The notes beneath the pieces were generated by a model, which was not told the DNA's origin, did no database searches, and was given only the letters and a program-made list of their open reading frames with translations. Below are positions 9,040 to 17,632 of a stretch of DNA of 35,705 bases, in pieces. A program made the position numbers and the translations under genes. This DNA is from Gammaproteobacteria bacterium (lineage in GTDB: Bacteria; Pseudomonadota; Gammaproteobacteria; UBA6429; Thiohalophilaceae): NCBI GenBank assembly GCA_022712915.1, contig JAFLJQ010000198.1:1-35705 (forward strand), written 5' to 3'. Numbering within the stretch: position 1 is the stretch's first letter; each line of letters begins with the position of its first letter.

Positions 9040-10588
9040 ACATCACGCTAAACCGACCGGCATCACACGTTGGTTATTTACCACGAACCACAAAGATATC
9101 GGTACCCTGTATTTGTGGTTTGCCTTCATTATGTTCTTTATCGGTGGGGGTATGGCCATGGTGATTCGTGCCGAGTTGCTGCAACCCGGCATGCAGGTAG
9201 TTGACCCACTGTTTTTTAACACCATGACCACGATGCACGGCCTTATCATGGTATTCGGTGCTGTGATGCCTGCCATGGTGGGCTTTGCTAACTGGATGAT
9301 ACCGATGATGATTGGTGCACCAGATATGGCCCTGCCACGTATGAACAACTGGAGTTTCTGGATTCTGCCTTTTGCAGGCACGATGCTGATTTCTACCCTG
9401 TTTATGGAAGGCGGCGGGCCGGCCTTTGGCTGGACGTTCTATGCACCCCTGTCTACCACCTTTGCACCGCAAAGCACGGACTTTTTTATCTTTGCTGTGC
9501 ATCTGTTGGGTTTCTCCTCGATTATGGGTGCGATTAACATTATTGCGACGATTCTGAATATGCGTGCCCCTGGCATGACGTTGATGAAAATGCCGCTGTT
9601 TGTTTGGACCTGGCTCATTACGGCCTTTCTGCTGATTGCGGTGATGCCAGTGCTGGCTGGAGCCGTCACCATGATGTTGACCGATCGTAACTTTGGAACC
9701 AGCTTCTTTGATGCGGCTGGTGGTGGAGACCCTGTTTTGTTTCAGCATGTGTTCTGGTTCTTTGGACACCCTGAGGTATACATCATGATCCTGCCTGCTT
9801 TTGGGATTGTCTCGCATATTATTCCGACCTTTGCACGCAAGAAATTGTTTGGCTATGCCTCGATGGTTTATGCGGTTGCGGCGATCGCATTTCTGTCATT
9901 CATTGTCTGGGCGCACCATATGTTTACCGTGGGTATGCCGGTGGCAGGCGAACTTTATTTTACGTACGCCACGATCATGATTGCTGTTCCCACGGCGGTG
10001 AAGGTCTTTAACTGGACCGCCACCATGTGGCGGGGATCGATGACCTTCGAAACGCCTATGTTGTGGGCAGTGGCTTTTGTGTTCCTGTTTACTATTGGTG
10101 GTTTTACCGGGCTGATGTTGGGCATGGCCCCGGCGGATTTCCAGTACCACGATACTTATTTCGTGGTGGCTCACTTTCACTATGTACTGGTGACAGGTGC
10201 GGTATTTGGTATCATCGCTGGTGCTTACTTTTGGCTGCCAAAGTGGACTGGTCATATGTACGATGAAAAATTGGGCAAGATGCACTTTTGGTTGTCGGTT
10301 ATCTCGGTCAATATTCTGTTCTTCCCGCAGCATTTCCTTGGGCTAGCGGGTATGCCGCGGCGTATCCCTGATTATGCTGTTCAGTTTGCCGAATTTAATT
10401 TTATGTCCTCCATAGGTGGTTTTGCGTTTGGTCTTTCTCAATTGTTGTTCTTGTACGTTGTGATCAAATGTATTCGTGGTGGTGAGAAGGCGACGGATGA
10501 GGTTTGGGACAACCCAGATGGCTTGGAATGGACGACACCTTCACCAGCGCCGTATCACACCTTTGAAACGGCCCCTGAAATCAAATAA
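9032..10588 (+). CDS. coxA: Cytochrome c oxidase subunit I
   Basis: The catalytic heme-copper subunit reduces O2 to water at heme a3/CuB and pumps protons across the inner membrane. Its 518 residues and about 12 helices are typical. Visible residues are the heme a ligand H69 (TMHG), the D-channel block with D98 and PRMNN (101-106), and FGHPEVY with CuB ligand H246, gating E248 and Y250 of the His-Tyr crosslink. Also present are CuB ligands H295-H296, K-channel K324 (PTAVKVFNW), and HFHY with H381 (heme a3) and H383 (heme a). The Glu in GHPEVY places it in the A1 class of oxidases. It is co-translated with coxB through an 8-base overlap. Confidence 0.97.
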   Translation: MSEHHAKPTGITRWLFTTNHKDIGTLYLWFAFIMFFIGGGMAMVIRAELLQPGMQVVDPLFFNTMTTMHGLIMVFGAVMPAMVGFANWMIPMMIGAPDMALPRMNNWSFWILPFAGTMLISTLFMEGGGPAFGWTFYAPLSTTFAPQSTDFFIFAVHLLGFSSIMGAINIIATILNMRAPGMTLMKMPLFVWTWLITAFLLIAVMPVLAGAVTMMLTDRNFGTSFFDAAGGGDPVLFQHVFWFFGHPEVYIMILPAFGIVSHIIPTFARKKLFGYASMVYAVAAIAFLSFIVWAHHMFTVGMPVAGELYFTYATIMIAVPTAVKVFNWTATMWRGSMTFETPMLWAVAFVFLFTIGGFTGLMLGMAPADFQYHDTYFVVAHFHYVLVTGAVFGIIAGAYFWLPKWTGHMYDEKLGKMHFWLSVISVNILFFPQHFLGLAGMPRRIPDYAVQFAEFNFMSSIGGFAFGLSQLLFLYVVIKCIRGGEKATDEVWDNPDGLEWTTPSPAPYHTFETAPEIK

Positions 10589-10663
10589 TCAAGGTTAATG
10601 GCCTCGCCAGGTGGCGGGGTCAAACCTGTTAAATGAATATATATTTTGGAGTAGTAAAGGGAT

Positions 10664-10762
10664 ATGACGGTAAAGCGACGCGCAAACCCTTGGCTTTTGG
10701 CCATTTTATTTGGCATTGCTACGGCTTTTTTTGTAGCCAGTTTTTTTGTCTTGAGTCGGTAG
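10664..10762 (+). CDS. Small single-helix oxidase-associated protein
   Basis: A 32-codon ORF starting at ATG 10664 encodes a basic N-terminus (MTVKRRANPW) and one hydrophobic helix that fills the rest. AAAGGG at 10656-10661 lies just upstream. It sits between coxA and cox11, exactly where other proteobacteria carry a short single-helix protein annotated as a cytochrome oxidase small assembly protein; the match is by position, size and topology. It was probably missed by length cut-offs. The role is inferred. Confidence 0.65.
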   Translation: MTVKRRANPWLLAILFGIATAFFVASFFVLSR

Positions 10763-10780
10763 GTCAGTGGATTGGAGTCG

Positions 10781-11422
10781 ATGCAGAGTCAACAACAAAA
10801 TATAGCAAATAGAAGACTGTTGCCCCGGCTCCTGTTAGTGGTGGTGGCGATGTTTGGTTTTGGTTTTGCCTTGGCTCCGCTGTATGAGGCCTTTTGTTCG
10901 GCGTTTGGTATCAATGGTCGTTTTATTGCTATCCAGGAAGGTAATTATGATGTGGCGGCCAGGCTTGTACAGATTAGCCAGGTTGATGAGAGTCGTTCTG
11001 TTACCGTGCAATTTACTGCCAGCCGTAACCAGAATATAGATTGGGAGTTTAGACCCATGGAAAACTCTGTCAGCGTGCATCCGGGTGAGATTCGTGTCGT
11101 GACGTATTATGCTAAAAACATGACCGATAGAACAGTGGTGGCTCAAGCAGTACCTAGTATCGTACCGGGTCAGGCGGTGAAGTACTTCAACAAGATTGAA
11201 TGTTTTTGTTTTACGCAGCAGACATTCAAGCCAGGTGAGTCGCGTGAAATGCCATTGCGTTTTGTGATTGACCCCCATCTACCCGGCAAGATTTCCACAC
11301 TAACCCTTGCCTATACCCTTTTTGATACTCAAAACCGTCAGGCAGTGAATGAAAAGAGAGATGTCAGCTTAGTAAGTCTGGCGGTGCGTTCAGTTGTACC
11401 GAATGTGCCGCAACCCTACTAA
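10781..11422 (+). CDS. cox11 (ctaG): Cytochrome c oxidase assembly protein, CuB insertion
   Basis: Cox11/CtaG delivers copper to the CuB site of subunit I. The protein has one N-terminal membrane anchor (about residues 14-33), a cysteine soon after it (C39 in EAFC) and a periplasmic immunoglobulin-like domain with the copper motif CFCF (C141 and C143). The MPLRFVIDP block near the end is also typical. ATG 10781 gives 213 residues, the usual length. An in-frame TTG at 10772 would add three residues and cannot be excluded, as neither has an ideal ribosome site. The gene lies 18 bases after the small ORF and 36 bases before coxC. Confidence 0.95.
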   Translation: MQSQQQNIANRRLLPRLLLVVVAMFGFGFALAPLYEAFCSAFGINGRFIAIQEGNYDVAARLVQISQVDESRSVTVQFTASRNQNIDWEFRPMENSVSVHPGEIRVVTYYAKNMTDRTVVAQAVPSIVPGQAVKYFNKIECFCFTQQTFKPGESREMPLRFVIDPHLPGKISTLTLAYTLFDTQNRQAVNEKRDVSLVSLAVRSVVPNVPQPY

Positions 11423-11458
11423 TTTTTATTGATCCGCTATCCGCAGCGAGGGGATATC

Positions 11459-12340
11459 ATGTCAACAGAAACAGATAGTTATTATTTGCCAGCACCCAGT
11501 TATTGGCCGATTATTGGCTCCATCGGTCTGTTTATAACGTTGTTTGGATTTGCCTCAGCCTTGCCGGGCACCTCCGATGGAGCCATGGGTGATATGACCA
11601 TGGTGTATGTTGGTCTGGCCATCGTCGCTGTTATGTTATTCGGCTGGTTTGGTCAGGTTATCGGTGAAAGCGAAAGCGGTAAATATAATGCCCAGGTTGA
11701 TACTTCATTCCGTATGGGCATGGTCTGGTTTATTTTCTCGGAAGTTATGTTCTTTGCCGCTTTCTTCGGGGTACTGCTATACACCCGTCAGCTTGCTGTG
11801 CCCTGGCTGTCCGGTGAAGGCAACAATGCCATGACCAATGCCTTGCTCTGGAAGGGCTATGCTGGTGGCTGGCCAACTAATGGGCCTGGCAGTGTTGGTG
11901 GTCATTTTGAACCGATGTCGCCTTTCGGCATCCCTCTGTGGAACACTATTATCCTGTTGAGTTCTGGTCTGACGGTCACATGGGCACACTGGGGCTTGAA
12001 GAACGGGCGTCGTGGCCAGTTGATTGCGGGTTTGTTTCTGACTGTTGCTCTGGGAAGCTTGTTTGTTAGCTTGCAGGCTGTTGAATATATGCATGCCTAT
12101 AGCGAAATGGGTCTGAAATTGAACTCGGGAATCTATGGTTCAACCTTTTTTATGTTGACGGGTTTTCATGGTCTGCATGTGTCTATCGGCGTTATTATGC
12201 TACTGGTGATGCTGGTGCGTGCCATAAAAGGCCACTTTACCGCGAAGAACCACTTTGCCTTTGAGGCGGCTGCCTGGTATTGGCACTTTGTGGATGTGGT
12301 CTGGTTAGGTTTGTTTATCTTCGTTTATTGGTTAGCCTAG
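11459..12340 (+). CDS. coxC: Cytochrome c oxidase subunit III
   Basis: Subunit III is a seven-helix membrane protein that stabilises the oxidase and its proton uptake. The 293-residue protein shows the family blocks FSEVMFFAAFFGVLLYTR, TVTWAHWGLK, FHGLHVSIGV and the end WYWHFVDVVWLGLF. I start at ATG 11459, which has GAGGGG at 11448-11453; an upstream in-frame TTG at 11429 has no comparable site. It closes the structural part of the aa3 cluster and is followed by a strong hairpin terminator at 12365-12391. Confidence 0.96.
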   Translation: MSTETDSYYLPAPSYWPIIGSIGLFITLFGFASALPGTSDGAMGDMTMVYVGLAIVAVMLFGWFGQVIGESESGKYNAQVDTSFRMGMVWFIFSEVMFFAAFFGVLLYTRQLAVPWLSGEGNNAMTNALLWKGYAGGWPTNGPGSVGGHFEPMSPFGIPLWNTIILLSSGLTVTWAHWGLKNGRRGQLIAGLFLTVALGSLFVSLQAVEYMHAYSEMGLKLNSGIYGSTFFMLTGFHGLHVSIGVIMLLVMLVRAIKGHFTAKNHFAFEAAAWYWHFVDVVWLGLFIFVYWLA

Positions 12341-12357
12341 TTTGACGTATCGGGTAC

Positions 12358-12391
12358 AAAAAAGACGTTGCCTGTGGGCAGCGTTTTTTTT
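12358..12391. terminator. Bidirectional terminator after coxC
   Basis: An 8-bp stem (12365-12372 with 12377-12384, one G-U pair) and a 4-base loop are followed by eight T residues on the plus strand. A run of A residues lies on the left side and would be the T-tract for the minus strand. It sits between the convergent coxC and DUF2909-type genes and suits both. Confidence 0.85.
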
Positions 12392-12416
12392 ATTTGTTAT
12401 GTCTGATTTCACTGAG

Positions 12417-12620
12417 TCAGGCCGGATGAGGATTAATCCAGCCTAGCTGGTAACCAATCATCATGACTATCAATAGAACGATGGATAGACCAATACGCAT
12501 GGAGAGTATTTTTACGGTACGATTACTTTGGCCACGATCTTTGATCATAGAATAGAGAGCGGTAAATAAACTGGATACCACTAGAAATAACACGAAGATA
12601 ATAATCGTTTTGAATAACAC
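12417..12620 (-). CDS. DUF2909-type twin transmembrane protein
   Basis: A 67-residue protein with two membrane helices (about residues 2-22 and 40-60) separated by a short polar loop (MIKDRGQSNRTVK) and ending in NPHPA. Small proteins of this kind (DUF2909) are regularly found in oxidase clusters between subunit III and surf1; the function is unknown. It starts with GTG at 12620, preceded by AGGGA about 10 bases upstream. Unlike the usual arrangement, here it is on the opposite strand to the rest of the cluster, which splits the locus into two transcription units. Confidence 0.8.
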   Translation of the reverse strand: MLFKTIIIFVLFLVVSSLFTALYSMIKDRGQSNRTVKILSMRIGLSIVLLIVMMIGYQLGWINPHPA

Positions 12621-12712
12621 TGGATTTTTTCCCTTATTTGGAATATTTAAGTATAACTTACGGGGATTGCATGAGCGAATGCTCTAACCTGAAACATGCT
12701 AGGATTAAGGTC

Positions 12713-13435
12713 ATGAGTAGTCGTAGATTTAGACCGGGATTGATTCCCTCCCTGGCAACCCTTGTGTTATTACCTATTTTTGTCCATCTCGGTTTTTGGC
12801 AGCTAGAGAGAGCAGATGAAAAGCGGGATTTACAGACGTTATATGAACAGCGCATTGCCCTGCCAACCTTCAGACTTGAGTCCAAGATCAAGGCTCGTGG
12901 TGAATTGGAGAATCGCCGGGTATATGTCAGAGGCCAGTTTGATGATAAACACCAAATATTGATCGACAACAAGATCTACAAAGGCCAGGTCGGATATTAT
13001 GTCATTACACCACTGAAAATGACGGGAAGTGATCAGTTTGTGATGGTTAACAGAGGTTGGGTGCCTGCGGGTAAAACCCGTAGTGACTTACCGGAAATTG
13101 AGGTGACGAACCGGCATGTGACTATTCATGGTGTGTTGATTAAGGCTCGCCGGGATATATTTATGATTAGTGATAAGAATCGTGATATTGACGGTTGGCC
13201 TACCCGGTTTCAGTGGCTCGACATACAGGAGTTCATCAAGGATACAACATTTAATGTGTATCCCTTCGCGATCCTGATGGATGCCGATGATCCACATGGT
13301 TATACACGGGAGTGGGGCCAGGTGAATGTGGAACCTGACAAGAATACCAGTTATGCCATGCAGTGGTTCAGTTTTGCAATTTTACTGGTGATTATCTATT
13401 TTGTGGTGAATTTTAAGAAAGTTGCAGTAGAATAA
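12713..13435 (+). CDS. surf1: SURF1 family oxidase assembly protein
   Basis: SURF1/Shy1 proteins help place heme a in subunit I. The protein has two helices, one at each end (about residues 12-30 and 212-232), with a periplasmic domain between. The family opening RFRPGLIPSLATL and LGFWQLERADEKR, plus NRGWVPAG and the closing YAMQWFSFA, are visible. ATG 12713 gives 240 residues, the usual family start, and has AGGA at 12701-12704. An upstream in-frame ATG at 12671 with GGGG before it would add 14 residues. It heads a second unit surf1-SCO-like-ctaA. Confidence 0.93.
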   Translation: MSSRRFRPGLIPSLATLVLLPIFVHLGFWQLERADEKRDLQTLYEQRIALPTFRLESKIKARGELENRRVYVRGQFDDKHQILIDNKIYKGQVGYYVITPLKMTGSDQFVMVNRGWVPAGKTRSDLPEIEVTNRHVTIHGVLIKARRDIFMISDKNRDIDGWPTRFQWLDIQEFIKDTTFNVYPFAILMDADDPHGYTREWGQVNVEPDKNTSYAMQWFSFAILLVIIYFVVNFKKVAVE

Positions 13436-13467
13436 ACCCACTAGACAATGTTTAGACGTAATGAATA

Positions 13468-14082
13468 ATGAGTCATAACGGCGCTATTAAAAAACAAAAT
13501 CAGCGGACTATCATCATGTTGGTATTGGCCTTTATTCTGCCAGTCGTTTCCGCATATCTTGTTTATATCAATATGGATAGCAGTGGGAAAACAAGTAATA
13601 ACGGTGAGCTGATTATTCCGCCCCGCCCTCTTGAACTATTCAAATTACAAACAACGCAAGATAAGGTCTTTGGCCTTGAACAATTAAAAGGTCACTGGCA
13701 TCTGGTTTACATTGCTAGTGATATTTGTGAGCAGCCCTGTCGGGATATTTTGTCGAAGATGCATCAAACACGTATTGCACAGGGTAAGGCAATGAGTCGT
13801 GTCCGTCTTTTATATCTGGCTCTGGATAAAAAGTCTCTTACCGATGCAAATGAACTGAAAAAGAAATATGCCCGCCTGACGATTGTGACGGGTGAGCAGG
13901 CTGCAATTAAGGATACAGTCAATCTGTTTAAAACAGATGTCAAATATAATATTCGTGATGGCGGGCTGATTTATATGATTGATCCATTGGGTAATTTGAT
14001 GATGCGTTATAAAACGGAAACCCAATTGATTGGCCTTATCAAGGATCTGGAACACTTGTTGAAAATTTCTCAAATAGGGTGA
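13468..14082 (+). CDS. SCO-like thioredoxin-fold oxidase assembly protein
   Basis: The 204-residue protein has one membrane anchor (about residues 14-33) and a periplasmic thioredoxin-like domain. It carries a CxxxC motif (C87 and C91, SDICEQPC), the position of the copper-binding cysteines in SCO1/SenC proteins that load CuA of subunit II. The third copper ligand of true SCO proteins, a His in a late block, is not seen: the matching region reads MIDPLGNLMMRY. It may therefore act as a thiol reductase for the CuA cysteines rather than as a copper chaperone. It lies between surf1 and ctaA, a common place for this variant. Confidence 0.8.
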   Translation: MSHNGAIKKQNQRTIIMLVLAFILPVVSAYLVYINMDSSGKTSNNGELIIPPRPLELFKLQTTQDKVFGLEQLKGHWHLVYIASDICEQPCRDILSKMHQTRIAQGKAMSRVRLLYLALDKKSLTDANELKKKYARLTIVTGEQAAIKDTVNLFKTDVKYNIRDGGLIYMIDPLGNLMMRYKTETQLIGLIKDLEHLLKISQIG

Positions 14083-14086
14083 TGTG

Positions 14087-15106
14087 ATGAATAGCAAAAC
14101 TTTTAAAAGAATGGCCATAGCGTCCGTTTTTCTGGCCTTCGTGGTGGTCATTCTGGGAGCCTACACCCGTCTGGGTGATGCCGGGCTGGGTTGTCCTGAC
14201 TGGCCGGGGTGTTACGGTCATCTTGATGTACCGAAAGAGCACCATGAAATAGCTAAAGCCAATCAGGCCTACCCTGATCGGCCGGTTGAGCCTGTCAAGG
14301 CGTGGAAGGAAATGACTCACCGTTATTTTGCCGGTGCCCTTGGTCTGTTGATATTGGCTATAGCAATCATTTCTATCAAAAACCGTCATGAACGCGGTCA
14401 GCAAGTGGCTGTTCCGGTATTTCTTGTATTCTGGGTTATTTTTCAGGCACTGCTCGGGATGTGGACTGTGACCATTAAACTGAACCCAACGATTGTTATG
14501 GCGCATTTGATGGGGGGGCTGGCAACGTTGTCATTACTGCTATGGGTTAGTTTGCGGCATGCCAATGCTATGACAGAAAAGAGACTTGATTTGACGCGTT
14601 TGAATCGTTTGCACCTTCTTGCCTTTATTGCCCTTATAGTGGTGATTATGCAGGTCATGTTGGGCGGTTGGACTAGCGCTAATTATGCTGCACTGGCATG
14701 TAGTAACCACTTCCCCACCTGTCAGGGTCTATGGTGGCCTAGCATGGATTTCCAGGAAGGTTTTGTCATGTGGCGTGGTACAGAGATGAATTTTGAATTT
14801 GGCGTATTGAATAATGATGCGCGCATTGCTATTCAGATGACGCATCGAATTGGTGCCGTGATTACCTCATTGTTACTGATTTACCTGGCAATGAAGCTGC
14901 TGGCGTTTCGTGAGAGTAAATATCTGGCGAAATTGGCCACGTTGCTTTTGTTGGTTCTGGCAATTCAATTTAGCCTGGGCATTGCTAATGTCATTTTGTC
15001 ATTACCCATGGCTATCGCGGTTATGCACAATGCGGTCGGAGTACTGTTGCTGCTGGTTATGGTGGTCATTAATCATGCTATTCACCCCAAGGCCGATGTT
15101 TTATAA
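14087..15106 (+). CDS. ctaA (cox15): Heme A synthase
   Basis: CtaA/Cox15 oxidises heme O to heme A in the membrane for the aa3 oxidase. The 339-residue protein has about eight helices and the family blocks LGAYTRLGDAGLGCPDWPGC near the N-terminus, EMTHRYFAG with a heme-ligand His, LGGWTSANYAALACSNHFPTC, IQMTHRIGA and the late AVMHNAVG. ATG 14087 is used; the preceding GTG at 14084 is in frame but only one codon longer. It starts 4 bases after the SCO-like gene. The partner ctaB (heme O synthase), which usually follows, is absent here. Confidence 0.95.
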   Translation: MNSKTFKRMAIASVFLAFVVVILGAYTRLGDAGLGCPDWPGCYGHLDVPKEHHEIAKANQAYPDRPVEPVKAWKEMTHRYFAGALGLLILAIAIISIKNRHERGQQVAVPVFLVFWVIFQALLGMWTVTIKLNPTIVMAHLMGGLATLSLLLWVSLRHANAMTEKRLDLTRLNRLHLLAFIALIVVIMQVMLGGWTSANYAALACSNHFPTCQGLWWPSMDFQEGFVMWRGTEMNFEFGVLNNDARIAIQMTHRIGAVITSLLLIYLAMKLLAFRESKYLAKLATLLLLVLAIQFSLGIANVILSLPMAIAVMHNAVGVLLLLVMVVINHAIHPKADVL

Positions 15107-15114
15107 ACATGGCT

Positions 15115-15646
15115 GAACCAAAGCAGATGTGAATTGTGCTCGTAAGCGAGTTAGCAGGCCCTGATATTTGCTAATGCTATCGGGTTGGACAGTAGTAACT
15201 GCGGTACGATTGCTCCCGATAGTTTGTTATGGATAGTCTCAACCTTGGTCACGGTGAGGGATGTTGGCAGATTATAAGTGCTTGCACAGCCGCTATGTGA
15301 CACCGTTGCCTAATAAGTGAGGGTGTCAAGTTCCCGCCGGAATGGTTGCAGTACCGGCAAGTCAGTTGGCAAGGGCGGTATTATCGGCAACATCTACCAT
15401 GCATTCTGCCAGGGTGGTGCCTGAGCGGGTATAGAGATCACCATGCAAGGTGGAATCGCTAGAGCTGCCCAGGGATATTTCCATGATGGTTTTTTTGACC
15501 AGGGCCGGTGTAAAACTGTTCTCATTCTCAGCAGCAAGGACTTGGCTTTGAATCAGTACCGCCTTCCGAATACGGTGGTTAGGCGAGATAAATATTTGTT
15601 TTGCAATTTCATGGTTATTCTCCTGGCGCCATTAAACATTTTTCAT
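15115..15646 (-). pseudogene. Decayed minus-strand gene
   Basis: The minus strand keeps coding-like pieces in changing frames. An ATG at 15612 with AGGAG upstream opens 19 codons and then stops. A second frame continues for about 60 codons (including DLYTRSGTTLAECMVDVAD) to a TGA. A third, after another stop, reads about 50 codons (including SGCASTYNLPTSLTVTK and KLSGAIVPQ). At 15646 a further ATG with AAGGAG opens only MKNV before a stop. The codon choice of the pieces resembles the intact genes. I do not recognise the protein; the pieces would suit an exported or surface protein. Several frameshifts and stops separate them, so it cannot be functional as read. Confidence 0.4.
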
Positions 15647-15659
15647 GGCATTCTCCTTT

Positions 15660-16041
15660 TTATATCGCAATAACCGTTTGCAAAGGTTAGTGCGGTGCTT
15701 TTCTGGCTAATCATTTTTAATTTTGATGGTATAGGCTCTGATTTTATGTGTCTTTAGCCAACATATACGTAAATAATGTATGGATATAATTTGTTTAAAA
15801 CTTATTACAGAATGATGGCTTTGCAGCGTTTATTTAGCCATAAAGGATTCTTTCTTTGTTTTCAACCTTGATTTTTAAAGATCTTGCATTGCGCCAGATC
15901 ACATAAATAGTTTATTATTGCTCGTCAGAATTTTATAGGTTGGGTATAACTTATGTTTAAAAGTTGTCCAAGCTATTATTTTTCTTATGATTTTTCGCGA
16001 TAGCGTAAAATTTGGGGTGTTCGACTAGTGGGGATTCTAAG
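15660..16041. other. AT-rich gap without a gene
   Basis: This AT-rich stretch between the decayed gene and the ccoN promoter shows no supportable ORF and no strong hairpin. TTGAT half-sites occur, but no complete FNR/ANR box (TTGAT-N4-ATCAA) was found by eye. Confidence 0.4.
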
Positions 16042-16070
16042 TTGATCCAAGAAATCTACAAATTTATAAT
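16042..16070 (+). promoter_or_regulatory. Putative sigma70-type promoter of ccoNOQP
   Basis: TTGATC at 16042-16047 and a perfect TATAAT at 16065-16070 are 17 bases apart, the ideal spacing. Transcription would start near 16077, giving a leader of about 85 bases before ccoN. The -35 hexamer contains a TTGAT FNR half-site, but the second half is missing. Confidence 0.55.
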
Positions 16071-16094
16071 ATTAGAAAATACCAATATGCCTGA

Positions 16095-16126
16095 TTGATT
16101 TCCTTGAGAATCAACGGGTTTTTTTT
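16095..16126 (+). promoter_or_regulatory. Leader hairpin with T-tract before ccoN
   Basis: TTGATT (16095-16100) and AATCAA (16109-16114) can pair with an 8-base loop. CGGG and eight T residues (16119-16126) follow. It sits between the putative promoter and the ccoN start, so it could be a weak terminator or attenuator. The 6-bp AT-rich stem is not strong. Confidence 0.35.
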
Positions 16127-16160
16127 GGCTTTAAGAAACTGAAATATAAAGAGGCAATAT

Positions 16161-17612
16161 ATGGCCAACGAAGCAGTAACAACAGAGCAATACAACTACG
16201 ACATTGTGCGTAGCTTTACGATCATGACCATTGTTTGGGGCGTGTTAGGTATGTTGGTCGGTGTGTATATCGCATCGGAACTGGCATGGCCATTCATGAA
16301 TTTTGATATTGCGGCAATCACCTTTGGACGCTTGCGCCCGGTGCATACTACCCTGGTTGTTTTTGGGTTTGGCGGTAGCGCCTTGTTCGCAACGTCCTAT
16401 TATGTGGTGCAGCGAACCTGTCAGGTACGCCTGTGGGGCACGGGTCTTGCTAAGTTCACTTTCTGGGGCTGGCAGTTATCTGTAGGCCTTGCAGCTATTT
16501 CTTACATGATGGGTTATACCCAGGCACGTGAATATGCTGAAATGGTCTGGCCTATCGACTTGTTGATAGCAGTCACTTGGGTATCTTATCTGGTGGTTTT
16601 TGTGATGACTTTGGTGAACCGTAGCCAGCCACATATCTATGTGGCCAACTGGTTCTTTATATCCTTTATTCTGGCCACGGCCCTGTTGCATATTTTCAAC
16701 AACATGGCGGTACCCGTTAGCATGTTCAGCCTGGAATCATACAGCCTGCATGCCGGTGTACAGGATGCAATGACCCAGTGGTGGTATGGACATAATGCCG
16801 TAGGTTTCTTTTTGACAGCAGCCTTCCTTGGAATGATGTATTACTTTATTCCGAAACATGTGGGTCGTCCGATTTATTCTTACCGGCTGTCTATCATTCA
16901 CTTTTGGGCCTTGATTTTCCTCTATATGTGGGTGGGTGCGCATCATTTGCATTGGACAGCACTGCCTGATTGGACTTCGACTCTAGCAGCCACCTTCTCG
17001 ATCATGTTGTTGTTACCCTCCTGGGGCGGCATGATCAATGGCATCATGACTTTGTCCGGTGCCTGGGATCGTCTGCGTTCTGATCCGGTTGTGCGTTTCA
17101 TGATCGTGTCACTTTCCTTCTATGGTATGTCTACCTTTGAAGGGCCGCTGATGTCACTGAAGAGTGTGAATGCCCTGTCGCATTATACAGACTGGACTGT
17201 TGGCCATGTTCACTCAGGTGCCCTCGGTTGGGTGGCCATGATCACGTTTGGCTCGTTGTATCACCTGATTCCTCGTTTGTGGGGAACCAAAATGTATAGT
17301 GAGAAGATGATTTTCGCTCACTTCTGGTTGGCAACGATTGGTATCGTGTTGTACATCAGCGCCTTGTGGGTGGCCGGTATTGGTCAAGGTTTGATGTTGC
17401 GTGCCTTTGATGAGTACGGCAATCTGGCTTATACCTTTATTGAGTCGGTCAGCTTCCTGCATACCCCGTATGTGGTACGTACCATTGGTGGTCTCTTCTT
17501 TCTTACCGGCATGATTATCATGGCTTATAACGTCTTTATGACTATTCGTAAAGGGCGTGTTGAGGGGGCTGCTCTTGACGCTAAATTGGCTGCCAAGTTG
17601 GCTAACGCATAA
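16161..17612 (+). CDS. ccoN: cbb3-type cytochrome c oxidase subunit I
   Basis: CcoN is the catalytic heme b/heme b3-CuB subunit of the high-affinity cbb3 oxidase in the inner membrane. The 483-residue, about 12-helix protein shows the low-spin heme ligand H62 (GRLRPVHTT), the CuB region [24 protein letters not shown], and the late heme-ligand block [11 protein letters not shown]. Unlike subunit I of aa3 oxidases it lacks HPEVY, as expected for the C class. A GAGG at 16151-16154 precedes ATG 16161. It is the first gene of ccoNOQP. Confidence 0.97.
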   Translation: MANEAVTTEQYNYDIVRSFTIMTIVWGVLGMLVGVYIASELAWPFMNFDIAAITFGRLRPVHTTLVVFGFGGSALFATSYYVVQRTCQVRLWGTGLAKFTFWGWQLSVGLAAISYMMGYTQAREYAEMVWPIDLLIAVTWVSYLVVFVMTLVNRSQPHIYVANWFFISFILATALLHIFNNMAVPVSMFSLESYSLHAGVQDAMTQWWYGHNAVGFFLTAAFLGMMYYFIPKHVGRPIYSYRLSIIHFWALIFLYMWVGAHHLHWTALPDWTSTLAATFSIMLLLPSWGGMINGIMTLSGAWDRLRSDPVVRFMIVSLSFYGMSTFEGPLMSLKSVNALSHYTDWTVGHVHSGALGWVAMITFGSLYHLIPRLWGTKMYSEKMIFAHFWLATIGIVLYISALWVAGIGQGLMLRAFDEYGNLAYTFIESVSFLHTPYVVRTIGGLFFLTGMIIMAYNVFMTIRKGRVEGAALDAKLAAKLANA

Positions 17613-17632
17613 GTTTTTGGAGTATTTAAAAA

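Noticed and set aside
9074-9817. 247-codon minus-strand open frame inside coxA
   Set aside because: It is antisense to a highly conserved gene and His/Gln/Arg-rich, as expected for a shadow frame.
12671-12712. Longer start for surf1 at ATG 12671
   Set aside because: The extra 14 residues do not resemble the family, whose members begin close to the RFRPGL block; kept only as an alternative.
15443-15673. 76-codon plus-strand ORF in the ctaA-ccoN gap
   Set aside because: It has no good ribosome site, and the opposite strand carries the better coding-like pieces of the decayed gene.
16042-16114. FNR/ANR box before ccoN
   Set aside because: TTGAT and ATCAA words occur, but not with the required 4-base spacing.
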